Below, piece by piece: positions 1-11,030 of a stretch of 64,000 bases of DNA. The notes beneath the pieces are model-generated. The model ran no database searches and was not told the origin of the DNA. It saw only the letters and a program-made list of their open reading frames with translations. Both the position numbers and the translations under genes were made by a program. Source of the stretch: Macrosoma leucophasiata (lineage: Eukaryota; Arthropoda; Insecta; Lepidoptera; Hedylidae). Position 1 is the first letter of the stretch; each line of letters begins with the position of its first letter. The stretch covers positions 20,520,001 to 20,584,000 of the forward strand of contig JAWQUS010000021.1 of NCBI GenBank assembly GCA_036365455.1, written 5' to 3'.

Positions 1-1574
1 ATATTAATAGGCATACAAAACAGCCATGTAATCTGCAGGTTTGTTTGCCACCTTCATTTCATGAAAAAAGTCCAAGTGCTTTACTGATCAATCGCAATCG
101 GCCAATTATCTTTGGAGAAAATAAACTGTGATGTCTATCCATCTAGGCAGAAACACAAGTGATCTTATACGGGTTCCGTTCATTCCTTTCATTTCATCAT
201 ACGCGACAGAACTCATAAATCTATACCAATAGTTCCATTCGATACCATTCAGTATCTCTTCACAAATAATTGACTCGACCCCGATCAGTGTACTGAACAG
301 TTCACCAATCAATCATCGCAGACAATGACATCCCTCGGTACAACGGAACAGGTGTTCGAGGTCGTGGCGACCACTAAATCACCGCGCTTCACTTCATTTA
401 CCTGAAATTAATCAGATATTTTAAGATGCGGTTTCCTTAGTGCTACAAGGATTACTGTTTTTAGCTTGATTATTGTAAAAAAAGATTTTATCTGGTTTTA
501 GTATATTACAATTCTATATCAGTTTAAAAGTATATGAATATTTCTCCTGTTTCTCCTCCTCCGGCAAGTTCATAAAAAATGGAATTGACACCAATGATGC
601 AAGAATTTCAACAGTGTATAAATTAACTACGCTAAGATAAAATTGTTGTAGTTTCATCAAACGCGAGAGAAAATATTAATAGATTTATTCAAAGCTTTGG
701 AATATTTTCAAAAATATGCTCCTTTATCGCAGACTCGGCGAAAATAAAATATCCCAACTGTTAAATAATTAACTTTTCTTAAATATGTGACTTTTAGCAG
801 CACGATACTTGTTAATTACTTGATTCGATTCGATTTCATAGAATACTTATTGAAGCTGACTTGTATGTCGATGCTTCTTATTTGAAGTTGTAAGGGCTGG
901 TTTTTGAATAATAGAACTTGGAACAAAATATCGTTTTTAATGGATCACATAAACCGGAAGCGAGTTGAAGACAATTCTTTATCTTTTTTAATACAGAGAC
1001 AAAAAAATTGTGTTGCCATAGTACAGAAAAATAACTTATGTTGCCATTGTAGGGAACACTTATTATAATTTATAGAAACCGTTTTCTGTTAAGGCATATT
1101 ACACAAACGAACAGCAACCAAATAACTGTCTTGCTTCTTTAACTTTGTTAAAAAGTTTGTTTTATTGACTTTGTAGTCATAATTATACTACTAAGCGGGG
1201 ATCCAAATTTTCAATCTCTGGGCCGTATTATTAAATATTCGTTACTCTTTCAACCACAGAGATTCGTATTAATGTCTCCTCCTGAGTTGGTATATTGTTA
1301 TTTGAAATAGTAGCGAAATCGCATAAGTCGCACGTAAGACACCGCGGCCTCAATCAAAGATACGTGAAGCGTGACGTCACGACAGCTCAAGACGCTGACT
1401 CGAGACAAGCGACACTGACACGCTATTAACTGCGTGATCTATTGCTTCACTAGTTACTACTGAGTCTTTAGTTTTAGATGCTGAGTTCATAACAATGAGA
1501 TATATATAGTGTATAGTTATGTGACGACAGAATGTTGGAAAATGAAACTAGAAATATCCCAAACTAAAGAGAGA
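1..1574. other. No gene recognised
   Basis: AT-rich DNA. The small frame at 312-106 has no recognisable domain. A perfect TGACGTCA octamer is at 1372-1379 and may be chance. Confidence 0.5.
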
Positions 1575-1632
1575 ACTGGTGGTAGAGCTCCAGTGATGGA
1601 GCTCACGGGCTACTACCGCGTTTCCTAATATA
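1575..1632 (+). mobile_element. SINE-A 5' fragment
   Basis: ACTGGTGGTAGAGCTCCAGT and the following hairpin mark the 5' end. The copy stops at CCTAATATA where the type 1 SINE begins. Confidence 0.7.
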
Positions 1633-1946
1633 AAAAACGTAACTTCACGCCTGTAATCCCTGAAGGGATAGGCAGAGGTAAATGCGTGTATTCAAGCATA
1701 TATGCAAACACCCACGATTCGCCGGTTACGTTTTGACCCATGTAACAGGTGGCGAGCCTGTTGACATCTCCGGGCACATTACCAAACTTCGAGGTACTGA
1801 TAAATTTCCAGAAAATGGGAAAATCCCAATAGAACCAGAGATAAAGAACTTTACACCATTATCTCTGATAGCCTCCTTCCCGGGAATCGAACTCAGGACC
1901 TCAGCAAAGTAGTAGTGGCCTGCTACCACTAGGCTACCGAGGCAGT
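1632..1946 (-). mobile_element. tRNA-derived SINE (type 1)
   Basis: Read on the minus strand, the head begins CTGCCTCGGTAGCCTAGTGG (A box) and continues to GAGTTCGATTCCCGGG (B box). A body follows with GAGATGTCAACAGGCTCGCC, and the end carries CCCTTCAGGGATTACAGGCG. It sits at the broken end of a SINE-A 5' fragment (1575-1632), so it probably inserted there. About 315 bp, full length relative to the copies at 13864 and 29256. Confidence 0.8.
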
Positions 1947-2454
1947 TACGTCTAATATAGATATCTTGAAACGGGCGAGACCTTATTGTAAGAACTTCAA
2001 AGAAATTTTTGAAAATAATTTTATCATAAATAGTTATAAAATAATTTATTCACACTGTAAATTATTGATTATTTAAATTATACTTAATGATATTTACAAA
2101 TAAAATGTTACATCTAAACTAAAAACAGCAATCATCTGAAAATTCCGCATTTGCTGCACACTGCCTTTCTGTGGTATGGTACCCAGAAGGCAGTATTGCC
2201 TCGTTGGATGGCAAAGCTGATTCTCTGAACTAAAAATCGGCCAGCTTTCTAGTCATGGTAAGTGTCGTTGCCGTTTCGAGTTTTCTATTTGAACAAGAGC
2301 CGAGCCTTGTAGCCCCATGGACCAAAGGTTTCGATCCTGACATAATAATTATTAATTAACAATCTGAGAGCAAGCTCCAAATATTGAACAAAATATTGAA
2401 ATGCAAATGAAAATGAATATCGTGTAAACATAACTTTGCACACCCCTAGAAACA

Positions 2455-2655
2455 GTTTTCAATCTCGTCAACTGACACGAAAACAGTAATTTAAAACAGC
2501 ACATACCATTTAAATTCATACACCAAGCGTGATCAATATTCAGGCCGTGACGTCCGGACGTGTGCCATGATTAATGCACGTCACGTCACAACACTTGGTC
2601 ACTGTGACGCGACAAATGAGTCACTTTATAGCTTGAACAGCTTTTGATTTTGACA
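2455..2655. repeat. Duplicated palindromic block, copy 1
   Basis: Core 2522-2599: ACCAAGCGTGATCAATATTC at the left and ACGTCACGTCAC...ACACTTGGT at the right form an imperfect palindrome. Holds TGACGTC, two TGACGT complements and TGAGTCA (2617-2623). About 80% identical to 2998-3205, in direct orientation. Confidence 0.75.
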
Positions 2656-2997
2656 GCTGCCCCATATTGCTTTTCTGTATTTCTAGATAAGAATTCAAAA
2701 GATTTTGTATATTAAAAATACAATATGGGGTAATGATAGAAAGCATATCAAGACCCAGAACTGGTTGACCTTGACATTTCGGGAGTCAGGATTGCACTAG
2801 GCCGTAAGGACCCGGACAGCTCCTCACTTGTAGCAAGCAAGCCAAATCAGTGTGGGCACTGGCAAAAGATACATAACCTTTATAGTCACTAAGCGGTAAA
2901 GCACAACTTCAACTGCTTTGCGTCATGAGGCGTGCAAATATTTCTGAAAAAACAATTAAAAGCAACTCAGTGTAACAACAGGTGAGCAACCTTTAAC

Positions 2998-3205
2998 ACC
3001 AATTTTCCATCTCGTCTACTGACATCGAAACAAAATTTAAAAGGCATGTTCCATTTAAACTCGTGCACCAAGCGTGATCAATATTCAGGACGTGACGTCG
3101 GGACGTGTCGTGTGCCGTGATTAATGCACGTCACGTCACAATCACTTGGTCACTGTGACGCGACAAATGAGTCACTTGATGGCTCGGACAACTGAATTTG
3201 ACAGT
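2998..3205. repeat. Duplicated palindromic block, copy 2
   Basis: Core 3067-3150 with the same motifs, TGACGTC preserved and TGAGTCA at 3168-3174. Copies start 543 bp apart. The intervening 340 bp are not shared. Confidence 0.75.
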
Positions 3206-3828
3206 TTCGTCCGATGTTGAATTTAAATATAGAATGTTAGAAATGTGCGATTGATATTGCAAAATATAATACTGTTTAAATTAATCAACACAGGAAATTC
3301 ATAGCAATACGTAATGAGATACGCAGTGGTACCATGTGATTACTACTACTGATACATCTTATAAGTTGATCAACTCGCAAATTAGTTGAATTCGAGGTTT
3401 GTGTACCATCACTATAATTTTTTTACCAGTCTTCATTCTACCGTTTAGCTGTTAAGGGGGAGGGGCACTTGACTCTAACACTATTTTGAAGATCTATCCA
3501 ACTGGTATACTGTCATCGGTTTCACGTGAAAAAAAATTGCAATCGGATTTTATGGGTAACCTATAAAAAATTAATGCACCACTTTGCTGACGTGATTAAT
3601 GTGTTTATTCATATCAAATTACTGCTTTCAACAACCAAGAGTCTGTGATATCTGCGCTGCGGACAGAAAAATGAACGGCGTACCAATAAATATATTACGG
3701 AATTTGGGATGACTGTGGCAATAACCCTAGGTTTATTAGCTCGCTTTTCAATGTGTATTAAGCGACTCCCACCCTCGCTCGTAACGTAAAATTATAAACT
3801 AAATTTATTTACAAGCATTAAGGACCAC

Positions 3829-3933
3829 GTAGGCGTAGGAAAGGTAGGCGTAGGGACGGTAAGCGTAGGAACGGTAGGCGTAGGAACGGTAGGCGTAGGG
3901 ACGGTAGGCGTAGGAACGGTAGGCGTAGGGACG
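3829..3933 (+). repeat. 15-bp tandem array, seven units
   Basis: Seven units of GTAGGCGTAGGAACG with few changes. Units alternate between GGAACG and GGGACG, giving a partial 30-bp period. The array ends in GGGACGTGACGAC, which is also the start of a dispersed repeat (see 22992-23225), suggesting the array grew from the end of that repeat. The unit length is a multiple of three, so all three frames stay open; that is a by-product and not evidence of a gene. Confidence 0.9.
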
Positions 3934-4195
3934 TGACGACCCCACCGCCCACAAGTGGAAGAGAATTCGCTCGTTAATGCAGTCAACCGAACAACGGCCG
4001 TCAAATAATTCCAATAGGGCGGTTGTAAATGCAACAACGCGGAGTGGGCAGCAGCATTCTGCGATAAAACTACCTCCACTGCGATCGATCAAACCGACAT
4101 GCCAAGCGTGGCAAATTTGGTATAGCCTCCTCATGTCTCCCAAATTCACTTCGCAAAACTTTTGTTCAGCAGTGGACATATTTCAGCTGAAATGA
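3931..4195 (+). mobile_element. Dispersed repeat with RTE-like 3' end (family G)
   Basis: Starts GACGTGACGAC, continues GAAGAGAATTC and GTCAACCGAACAA, then TGCCAAGCGTGGC and TCAGCAGTGGACAT. The last segment resembles RTE-type tails (cf. CCAGCAGTGGGACG). Related copies are at 22992-23225, 55925-56095, 18540-18700 (partial) and 53869-53945 (3' part). Confidence 0.6.
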
Positions 4196-4529
4196 TAAAC
4201 TAAAAACATCAAATTATAGACTGTATAAAATAACACAAAAAAATAAAATTGTTACTTCAGCAAAATAAAACATTCATCGGGACAAAAAAGTTAAACAAGT
4301 CTCAAACAGGCGTGTTTTGTGTACAGACGGACAGGTTTAAACTCATTTACTTGTCTGTGCCAGTTACAATTATTCTTTTCTCTTGCGTATAACATTTTTA
4401 GGTACTATATTTCGTGGAAGCCCTGGTGTACACCTAACTAAATTTAAACACGTGGAAAATAACCAGAAAAAAACATTTGGCTTTGTTGTAAAACTTTAAG
4501 AATTTGGACTGGTTTTTACTAAAAAAAAG

Positions 4530-4823
4530 TAACCGCTTGTATTCCCAGATGGGGTTGGCAGAGGTAATTTGCATTTATTCCAGCACGCATGCAAACACTC
4601 ACGATTCGTCAGTAATTAATTTTGAACGCGAATTTAACGAAATAGTAACATAAGACACGGCAGGCTGTGGGATAAAACTTAGCCGCAGCCTGCCGTAATA
4701 CATCAAATCAAAAGTCTTAGAGATGTCTAAAAAACATACATAGATGGGAGAGGAGTTCGAAGTTTGGTAATGTGCCCAGAGATGTCAATAGGCTCGCCAC
4801 CTGTTACAAGGGCCAAAACGTAA
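4530..4823. mobile_element. tRNA-derived SINE (type 1) fragments
   Basis: Two fragments: a minus-strand tail at 4530-4610 (CCCAGATGGGGTTGGCAGAG) and a plus-strand body piece at 4757-4823 (GCTCGCCACCTGTTAC). Confidence 0.5.
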
Positions 4824-5075
4824 ACAAAAAGAAAACATAATAACGTCCAAGTTAGAGATGAACCGACGATATTGCAAAACTAGCAGAGTTCAAACTTAAG
4901 TGATAACTGAAGAGCAGAGTTAAAATCAAATAGAAGGAAGTTTGTGATTGAAATGAGAATGAAACAGTGGCATCAGAAAGGCGATTCAGTGTTCAGTAGG
5001 TCATTAGGGTGACTATTGTTTTGAATAATGGAGGACATTGATGTAATATTTTGGCTAGCATTTTATTTACTATTT

Positions 5076-5353
5076 AGTGGTAGAGCTCCTGTGATGGAGC
5101 TCGCGGGCGTAGACACCACCGCATTACCTAATATACTTGCCGCTAAATGGTAGTGTTCAGCACTATCTTGTTCCGGTCAGGTGGTAATGTACGGCCCTGT
5201 AATTTCCAGAGGCATAACACCTTGGGCCTCAGGAGTGGTAACGCATATGCATTTTGACCTTGGTCTTTGTGTGGGTGTCTATATAGGCTGCAGTCGTAAC
5301 TAAACATCAATATAAACTGCAAGCTTGTTTGCCACTTCCATTACATTAAAAAA
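5076..5353 (+). mobile_element. SINE-A, full length
   Basis: SINE-A is a dispersed element of about 285 bp. It begins ACTGGTGGTAGAGCTC, forms a short hairpin (GAGCTCcagtgacgGAGCTC), continues through GTGTTCCGGTCAGGTGG, CGGCCCTGTAATTTCC and TATAGGCTGCAG, and ends TTACAT followed by an A run. The poly(A) end marks it as a retroposon-type repeat. A weak A-box-like TGGTAGAGCTCC lies at the start. No clear B box is seen, so its promoter class is unresolved. Confidence 0.8.
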
Positions 5354-5697
5354 TTGGACAAGGGTCATCTCGATAATGACGTACGAGGGACGAGGTTATT
5401 GTCAAATTACGCCTACCAATTTGCAACGCCCATAGATTTAGATTTCATTTAATTTTTTATTTTATTTTATTTCAGATACAAGTCCATAGTACATAAGAAT
5501 AAATTAATAACATCTAATTATAATTTAGTCAAAACAATAATAATTTAAAGTATTATAGAATATCAATGTACGTTTTTTATGTGTGTATAATGGCATTGAC
5601 AAATAAACAAATTTCTTTCTTTCATAAGAAATGAAATGAAATAAAAACTTCTTTATTTGACATAGCCCTAAGACATGTCAAAATTAATCTATACTTA

Positions 5698-5840
5698 TAT
5701 TAAAACTGTAGAAGTGTAAATTCTGTACATTATAAATATTGAAAAAATAAACACCAGGGGTTGTTACTAGATCGATACCGAACCCAAATATGTGATTAGA
5801 AAATTTTTGTCTGTCTGTCTGTCGGTCTGTAAATAAATAA
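5698..5840 (+). mobile_element. Helitron-like element, 5' part
   Basis: TCTATACTTATATTAAAAC after an A, with the internal GTCTGTCTGTCTG repeat at 5809-5831. The 3' CTAG end was not found. Confidence 0.5.
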
Positions 5841-6097
5841 AACAATAAAAATTACTAAATTAAACGTACTTAGTTAATAAATAAATAAATAAATGTCTCA
5901 CGGCTACACCAAATAGATTCCAGTTCAGTATTTGTCAGTCCAATGGCTGACACCGATTTTCAACTGGAAGCCATTCGGAAGTAGCAACGTTCTAAATAAG
6001 TACCAAAGTTTTCGATTTGAAGGGTTAGTTTGATTTGTTTTTACGTAATTATTATTATTCTTTTATTTGCGAACAACAAGGTCTAAATGCGTAAATA

Positions 6098-6257
6098 ATG
6101 AAAGTGGCTAACAAGCATGCAGTTAACATTGATGTTAAGTCATGACTGCAGCTTATGGACACCCTCACAAAGACCAGCGGTCAAAATGCAGATGCGTTGC
6201 CATCCCTGAGACATTAGATATAATGTCTCTGTGATAGTTGTTACGGGGCCATATAAT
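6098..6257 (-). mobile_element. SINE-A, subfamily B, truncated
   Basis: The 3' half is on the minus strand, with the subfamily B features ATGTCTCTGTGATAGT and ACGGGGCCATA in place of the A-type CTCTGTGCCGGAAATTACAG. Confidence 0.7.
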
Positions 6258-6294
6258 TTTTTCATTGTTTTTATTATTAGAGATTGCTAATTAA

Positions 6295-6650
6295 TCTATA
6301 CATATAATAAAACAGTAAAATCCGCGTGTCTGTATATTGTATATATTTACGAAAATCCAATTGGGGGCGATCTTAAAATAGTATTAGAACACTTTTCAAA
6401 TTTTTGTCTGTCTGTTTGTCCCTTTGTCCAGGCTAATCTCCGAAGATACTGGACGAATTCGAATGAATTTGTGGTGTATATATACTAAGCCTAGCCAACA
6501 TTTAGGCTTCTTTTTACTGCGGGAAAATCACTCATTCCCACGGGAATCTCTACATTTAATTTCATTTTCCTATACAAATAGTCCGTATCTATCAAACCTT
6601 TGACACATTATTTCATTGTGAGGCAATACCAAGTTTGCCGAGTCAGCTAG
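6295..6650 (+). mobile_element. Helitron-like non-autonomous element
   Basis: Starts TCTATACATATAATAAA preceded by A and ends GAGTCAGCTAG followed by T, the Helitron insertion pattern A|TC...CTAG|T. An internal TGTCTGTCTG segment is typical of short lepidopteran Helitrons. No Rep/helicase sequence and no target duplication, as expected. Confidence 0.7.
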
Positions 6651-6712
6651 TATGACATAAAAAAGGGTTTTCGATGGATTACTCAGAATATGATCAATAG
6701 ATTTCTTAACTC

Positions 6713-7001
6713 ACTGGTGGTAGAGCTCCAGTGACGGAGCTCGCGGGCGTAGGCACCACCGCATTACCTAATATACTTGCCGCTAAATGGTAGTGTTCAG
6801 CACTATCGTGTTCCGGTCAGGTGGTAATGTACGGCCCTGTAATTTCCGGCACAGAGGCATAACACCTTACGCCTCAGGAGTGGTAACGCATCTGCATTTT
6901 GACCTTGGTCTTTCTGTGGGTGTCTATAGGCTGCAGTCATCACTTAACATCAATGTGAACTGCATGCTTGTTTACAAATTCCATAACATAAAAAAAAAAA
7001 A
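6713..7001 (+). mobile_element. SINE-A, full length
   Basis: A close match to the copies at 5076 and 31262. It ends in an A run of 11 (6991-7001). It lies about 60 bp downstream of the Helitron-like element at 6295-6650. Confidence 0.85.
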
Positions 7002-7828
7002 GAAGATTTCTTAATATCGTCTTAATTCGGTTCAGAATTACCTTAATCCAGGTATCAGGTTTGGGATCTCAAGCCACTACTGTTCTTTCAATATTTGTGA
7101 CGCAGCTCAGCACAATCCCATGTTGCAACCAAAAGCTAGTCACACTACAGCTGAAAGCGACAACTTTGAGATAGTTGAAGACATTAATTTCCGCCGCTCG
7201 AGACTTTAAACATGTAAATTGACAACTTGGTTAATTATTTATCAGCTCGTTACAAGCTTCTGCACCTTTTGTTCGGTTTATTGTATATTTTTCTAATGAC
7301 ATCGGTCGTGCCTATTGCTAATTAGTTTTGATTTTAGGAATTCGGTGGTCTGGTGGTCTTTGTTCATGTTGATTGATGCGTTGATTTAGTGAATCTTGCA
7401 ATTTTTTTTTTCTCGCAATAAAGAAAGAAATTTTTTTATTCTTTAACTTACACAACACAGTAATTCGTAAAAACAAAAAGCAAGGAAATATCACCAAATG
7501 CGATTTTGTGAAGCCAAAGAAACGGTACCCATCTCAGCTTATTGCTGCAGCAGTGCTGCAGCGCTGGTATTCTGATGGGACCTTGAGTGACAATTACGAA
7601 ATACAAGGCAGTTAATGCCTAATTAAAAAAATTATATAAAAGCATCACACTAACGCTCAGAGTGTAATTTGAGACATATGAATATTTACCGAAACAAAAT
7701 AATAACAATAAATATAGAAGCATATATATTATACACATTTTGATTATATACGCCTATATAAGTACATAACCAAAATGTCGCGATGTCGGTTAACCTGCAT
7801 TACACAGTCGTACCTTGATGTTTTTAGC
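7002..7828. other. No gene recognised
   Basis: AT-rich stretch without long frames. A small inverted GCTGCAGCAGTGCTGCAGC lies near 7543. No repeat family seen. Confidence 0.5.
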
Positions 7829-7939
7829 CACCTGACCGGAACACGATAGTGCTTAACACTACCATTTAGCGGCAAGTATATTAGGTAATGCGGTGGTGCC
7901 TACGCCCGCGAGCTCCTTCACTGGAACTCTACCACCAGT
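7829..7939 (-). mobile_element. SINE-A 5' part
   Basis: Minus-strand copy of the first 110 bp, ending exactly at ACCACCAGT. A 21-bp perfect hairpin begins two bases later (7941-7986). Confidence 0.75.
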
Positions 7940-7940
7940 A

Positions 7941-7986
7941 AATGTTTATACCCCTTCTACAATTATGTAGAAGGGGTATAAACATT
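7941..7986. repeat. Perfect 21-bp hairpin
   Basis: Arms 7941-7961 and 7966-7986 are perfectly complementary (AATGTTTATACCCC...), with loop ATTA. It begins two bases after a SINE-A 5' end. Confidence 0.9.
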
Positions 7987-8156
7987 TTGTGATCGTACAA
8001 ATCAAATGAAAATATATAAATAAATTAAAATTAAGATTAAAATAATACCCTTAGTAATAGATACTATGGCTTCCCACAAACATAATTGTAATTAACTGCT
8101 ACAAAATAACAAATAAACTTAGTTTACAATATAAGAGAAAACGCATACAAATTGGA

Positions 8157-9255
8157 AAAGATTTAACAAATTATTTTAGACTTATGTTACCGCTATCTTG
8201 GTCATGTTCAGGGCAGAAAACACGCTCGATATCATTGAACGATTGGATCCAGATAGTTGTACTACCATCTTTTCTCTTAGTCAGTATACGGCCCTGTTTG
8301 GTCCACGTATACCTCCAGTCAAACTTACTGGCTGCTTCTCGAGCGCGGTTTAACAATAATTTGTTGGTTCTTGTGAGTCGCTCGTTGATGTAAAATCGTC
8401 TTTGGGGTCCAGCAAGTCCAAGTCCCTCCGAGGTGGCACCGCGACGCAGGCGCGCGCTCGCCGTAAGAGCTCGTCCCTTAACTCTCGCCTCACGAGTCGA
8501 ACCACGATGCGCCGCTCTCTCACGGGGTTGGTGTCGCCTGAGCGCTCTGTGTAGGGCCCTATGCGTTCCGCAAACACTATGTCTTGCGGTAGCAAGGTCA
8601 CACCGAGCTTTGCCGCTATGAGACCAACAATATGCAGAGTGTTCTCCCCCTTTGCTTCGTGTAAATTTGCGATTTCAAGGTCAGAACAGAGCGCCTCCTG
8701 CTCGCGGTCATTTAGTTCTACTTTGAGTTGTGCTACTGTGCTTTCCAGTCTGACCACCTCGCTTTCGGCGACACTCAAGCACCTCCAGCCTAGCCTCCAA
8801 ACTCTCGACCCGCTTGTTGTCCACCTCTATGGATGCGCGCAGCTCTAAAACTTCTCGGCGATACTCGCGAATATCGTTCCTTACTTCACGTATCTCATTC
8901 CGGAGGAATCTAATTTCCCTCTAATCAAGTCCACCGCGGAAGTTTGAACCGGTTAAGACTGAGGACTGTTCTGGTCATAAGTATCTAAGAACTCATCGCA
9001 GCCATCCTCCTCCTGGATGATCATATCTGGTGCTTTCATTACCATTGTAGGCTTAATGTTAGAGGCCAGCGGTTTTTTGCAAACAGCGCATTTCCATTTC
9101 CGACTAATAGTGCCCGAAGAAGGCAGCGCTACACATACTCGATGATAAGGTTTCTTGCATTTTATGCATTTAGCAGCATCTGTTGCGGAAATAAATTTAC
9201 CGCAAACGCTGCATTGTAGCGATGCCTTACTGGTCGACGCTCGCGCACCTTTCAT
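8157..9255 (-). pseudogene. Decayed LINE ORF1 with PHD finger and coiled coil
   Basis: The remnant reads leftward in several broken frames. The first (9255-8953) carries a C4HC3 zinc finger: C15, C18, C30, C33, H38, C41, C56, C59. The next stretch (about 8925-8765) is a strong Leu/Arg/Glu heptad coiled coil with an in-frame stop near its start and a shift near its end. The following frame (8778-8350) continues the coiled coil and then reads HIVGLIAAKLGV and RRIVVRLVRRELRDELL, an RRM-like segment common in lepidopteran ORF1 proteins. A frameshift near 8390 leads to the C-terminal part (REAASKFDWRYTW to about 8171). No endonuclease or RT frame follows downstream. The PHD-coiled coil-RRM order fits CR1/Zenon-type ORF1. 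It is not functional as it stands. Confidence 0.8.
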
Positions 9256-9734
9256 TGTATGAGTTTACCTGATTTGGTATAGATGGCGCTGAAATATTAA
9301 TTTCACTACGGTATTTTAATTAATATTTATTTTAATTTCTAAACACGACCACCACTATAGAAGATCTCCAACACTACTGATTTTCAAATTATTTCCAATG
9401 AAATAATACCACAGCTCACTATTAGTAGTCTGATCACACAATTTGTATTTTTTTTAGGTTTAAGGTAGTTTAAATCTTGATTGTTATCCACTTTTAATAC
9501 TTAGTTTGTTTTTGTTTATATCCAGTTCAATAACACACTGTCTAATTTGAGATACTGTTCAGTTCAATGTTATAAACGTTTCGGTAATAAGGTATTGATT
9601 ATTAAGGCGATACGTATATTTTATTTATTAACTTTAGATACGGGACACAACCGGCAACTTGACATTCGTAACGTCACTCCAATAACACATGCGAATGCAT
9701 TTATAAATGAAAGAAAAACGAAAACAAAAATTTG
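9256..9734. other. No gene recognised
   Basis: Upstream side of the ORF1 relic. It could include the 5' UTR of that LINE, but no boundary is visible. Confidence 0.4.
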
Positions 9735-9830
9735 AATTGGGGCAGGAATCGAACAGTGGTAAAGCGGCCGAACTGCCGCTTTACCACTAAGCTACCGAAA
9801 TCCTTAACCCGAATGTCGAATTTTTCTTTG
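9735..9830 (-). mobile_element. tRNA-derived SINE (type 2), rearranged head
   Basis: The complement of the A-box region (GCTTTACCACTAAGCTACCG) is present, but the anticodon half has been replaced by an inverted copy of it, creating a perfect hairpin at 9755-9788. Confidence 0.6.
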
Positions 9831-10037
9831 CCTTTCTGATTTTACCGATTTAGGGTCGATGAACGACATCCATTGATAACTAATAAATAGCTATACAACC
9901 GATATTATAGACTTTGCAGTTTATACAATGTCGTTAAGATGTCACTATACCCATAATAATTGTAATTTTTTTTCGCATTATCACATGCGATTGAATTAAA
10001 AAATTTAAGAAAAAAAATTTTGACGTTCGGTTCAAAG

Positions 10038-10126
10038 ACTTCGGTAGCTTAATGGTAAAGCGGCTGGACTGATTATCCTGAAGTCACAGGTTCGATTCCT
10101 GGCTGAAGTAATTTTTTTCTTCAGTG
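10038..10126 (+). mobile_element. tRNA-derived SINE (type 2) head
   Basis: TCGGTAGCTTAATGG is an A box and GGTTCGATTCC a perfect B box. The cloverleaf is incomplete, and the same head recurs at 15285-15395, 21648-21690, 27460-27530 and around 40520, so it is a SINE head, not a tRNA gene. Minus-strand copies of the body lie beside it. Confidence 0.7.
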
Positions 10127-10269
10127 AATCTTTTTTATAAAAAGAATAAAGCCCGTCAACTGCGAGTCGGACTCGCGTTATCAACACGAAAGAAAAATGT
10201 ACGAATTCCTGTACAACTTTTTTAGTTACCTTAATACCTATAAAGGAGAACATGGTCGAAGTCTCTTTC

Positions 10270-10573
10270 TTAGCGCCCTAACGCACTGGCGCGTAGCCGC
10301 GCGGCTAGCCGCTTTTATAGTTTAATATGCAACCGCCTGTTATAGTACGCACTATACATAACAGGCGGTTGCATATTAAATTGTATTAAATAGGTAAGCC
10401 GCGGGAGCGAGTAGCCGCGCGGCTAGCCGCGTGTACAGTTTAATATGCAACCGCCTGCTATTGTGCGCACTATACATAACAGGCGGTTGCGGGAGTGCAT
10501 ATAAAATTATAATATCGGTAAGCGGCGCGGCTACCCGCTCCCGCGGCTAACCGCTAGTGCGTTAAGGCGCTTA
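10270..10573. mobile_element. GC-rich fold-back element with nested palindromes
   Basis: Terminal repeats of 18 bp with two mismatches: TTAGCGCCCTAACGCACT (10270-10287) and the complement of TAAGCGCCTTAACGCACT (10556-10573). The interior holds two palindromic units. In the first, the 23-bp arms at 10321-10343 and 10358-10380 are perfectly complementary around a 14-base loop. In the second, arms around GCAACCGCCTG/CAGGCGGTTGC (10447-10490) are shorter. GTAGCCGCGCGGCTAGCCGC blocks surround both. No coding sequence. Confidence 0.8.
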
Positions 10574-11030
10574 GAGTTTCTTGCCGGGGACTGTATATAT
10601 GATCCAGTGGCCGAAATATGTATGTGAAAAGTATTTACTTTAATAAAGTTCAGTCATAGCGACCACTTAATGGACACAAATTAAAAAGTTAAAACAAAGT
10701 ATTTAAAAAAACGAACATAACCGCCGTAGATGAGTGGTCTTATTAGTTTTTTCGTAGAAACATAGCCCTGAAGCTTAGTTTTCCTGTAATCATTTACTAA
10801 CAACCTACCTCTGAGCCCGTCTGGTATTTTACTTGAAAAAAATGTAGAAAAAAATCTTTTTGAGCTCGTTTTTCCTCATGTGACGTTTTATATTATAACG
10901 AGGTCCCATTGGGGGAAGTTGAAAAGCGTCGTAAAATCTGCTCTGGATAGGAAAGCTTACTGTAATATTAATGATCACATCTAAGGATGGAATTTTTCCG
11001 CGGGCCGTAATCATATTTTCTATTTTCAAA

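Noticed and set aside
1726..1946. tRNA-like heads of SINEs (also at 10038, 14110, 27460, 29256, 56165) as tRNA genes
   Set aside because: They occur in several diverged copies, have no complete cloverleaf or are fused to SINE bodies, and lack a nearby Pol III terminator. Only 12732-12812 passes.
3829..3933. Array considered as CRISPR-like
   Set aside because: Contiguous 15-bp units without spacers in a eukaryotic genome; it is an ordinary minisatellite.
3805..4179. Frames of 95 and 124 residues over the 15-bp array (PTVPT and SYAYR repeats)
   Set aside because: The repeat unit is a multiple of three and stop-free in several frames, so open frames arise automatically. No start context, no domain, and the sequence continues into a dispersed repeat.
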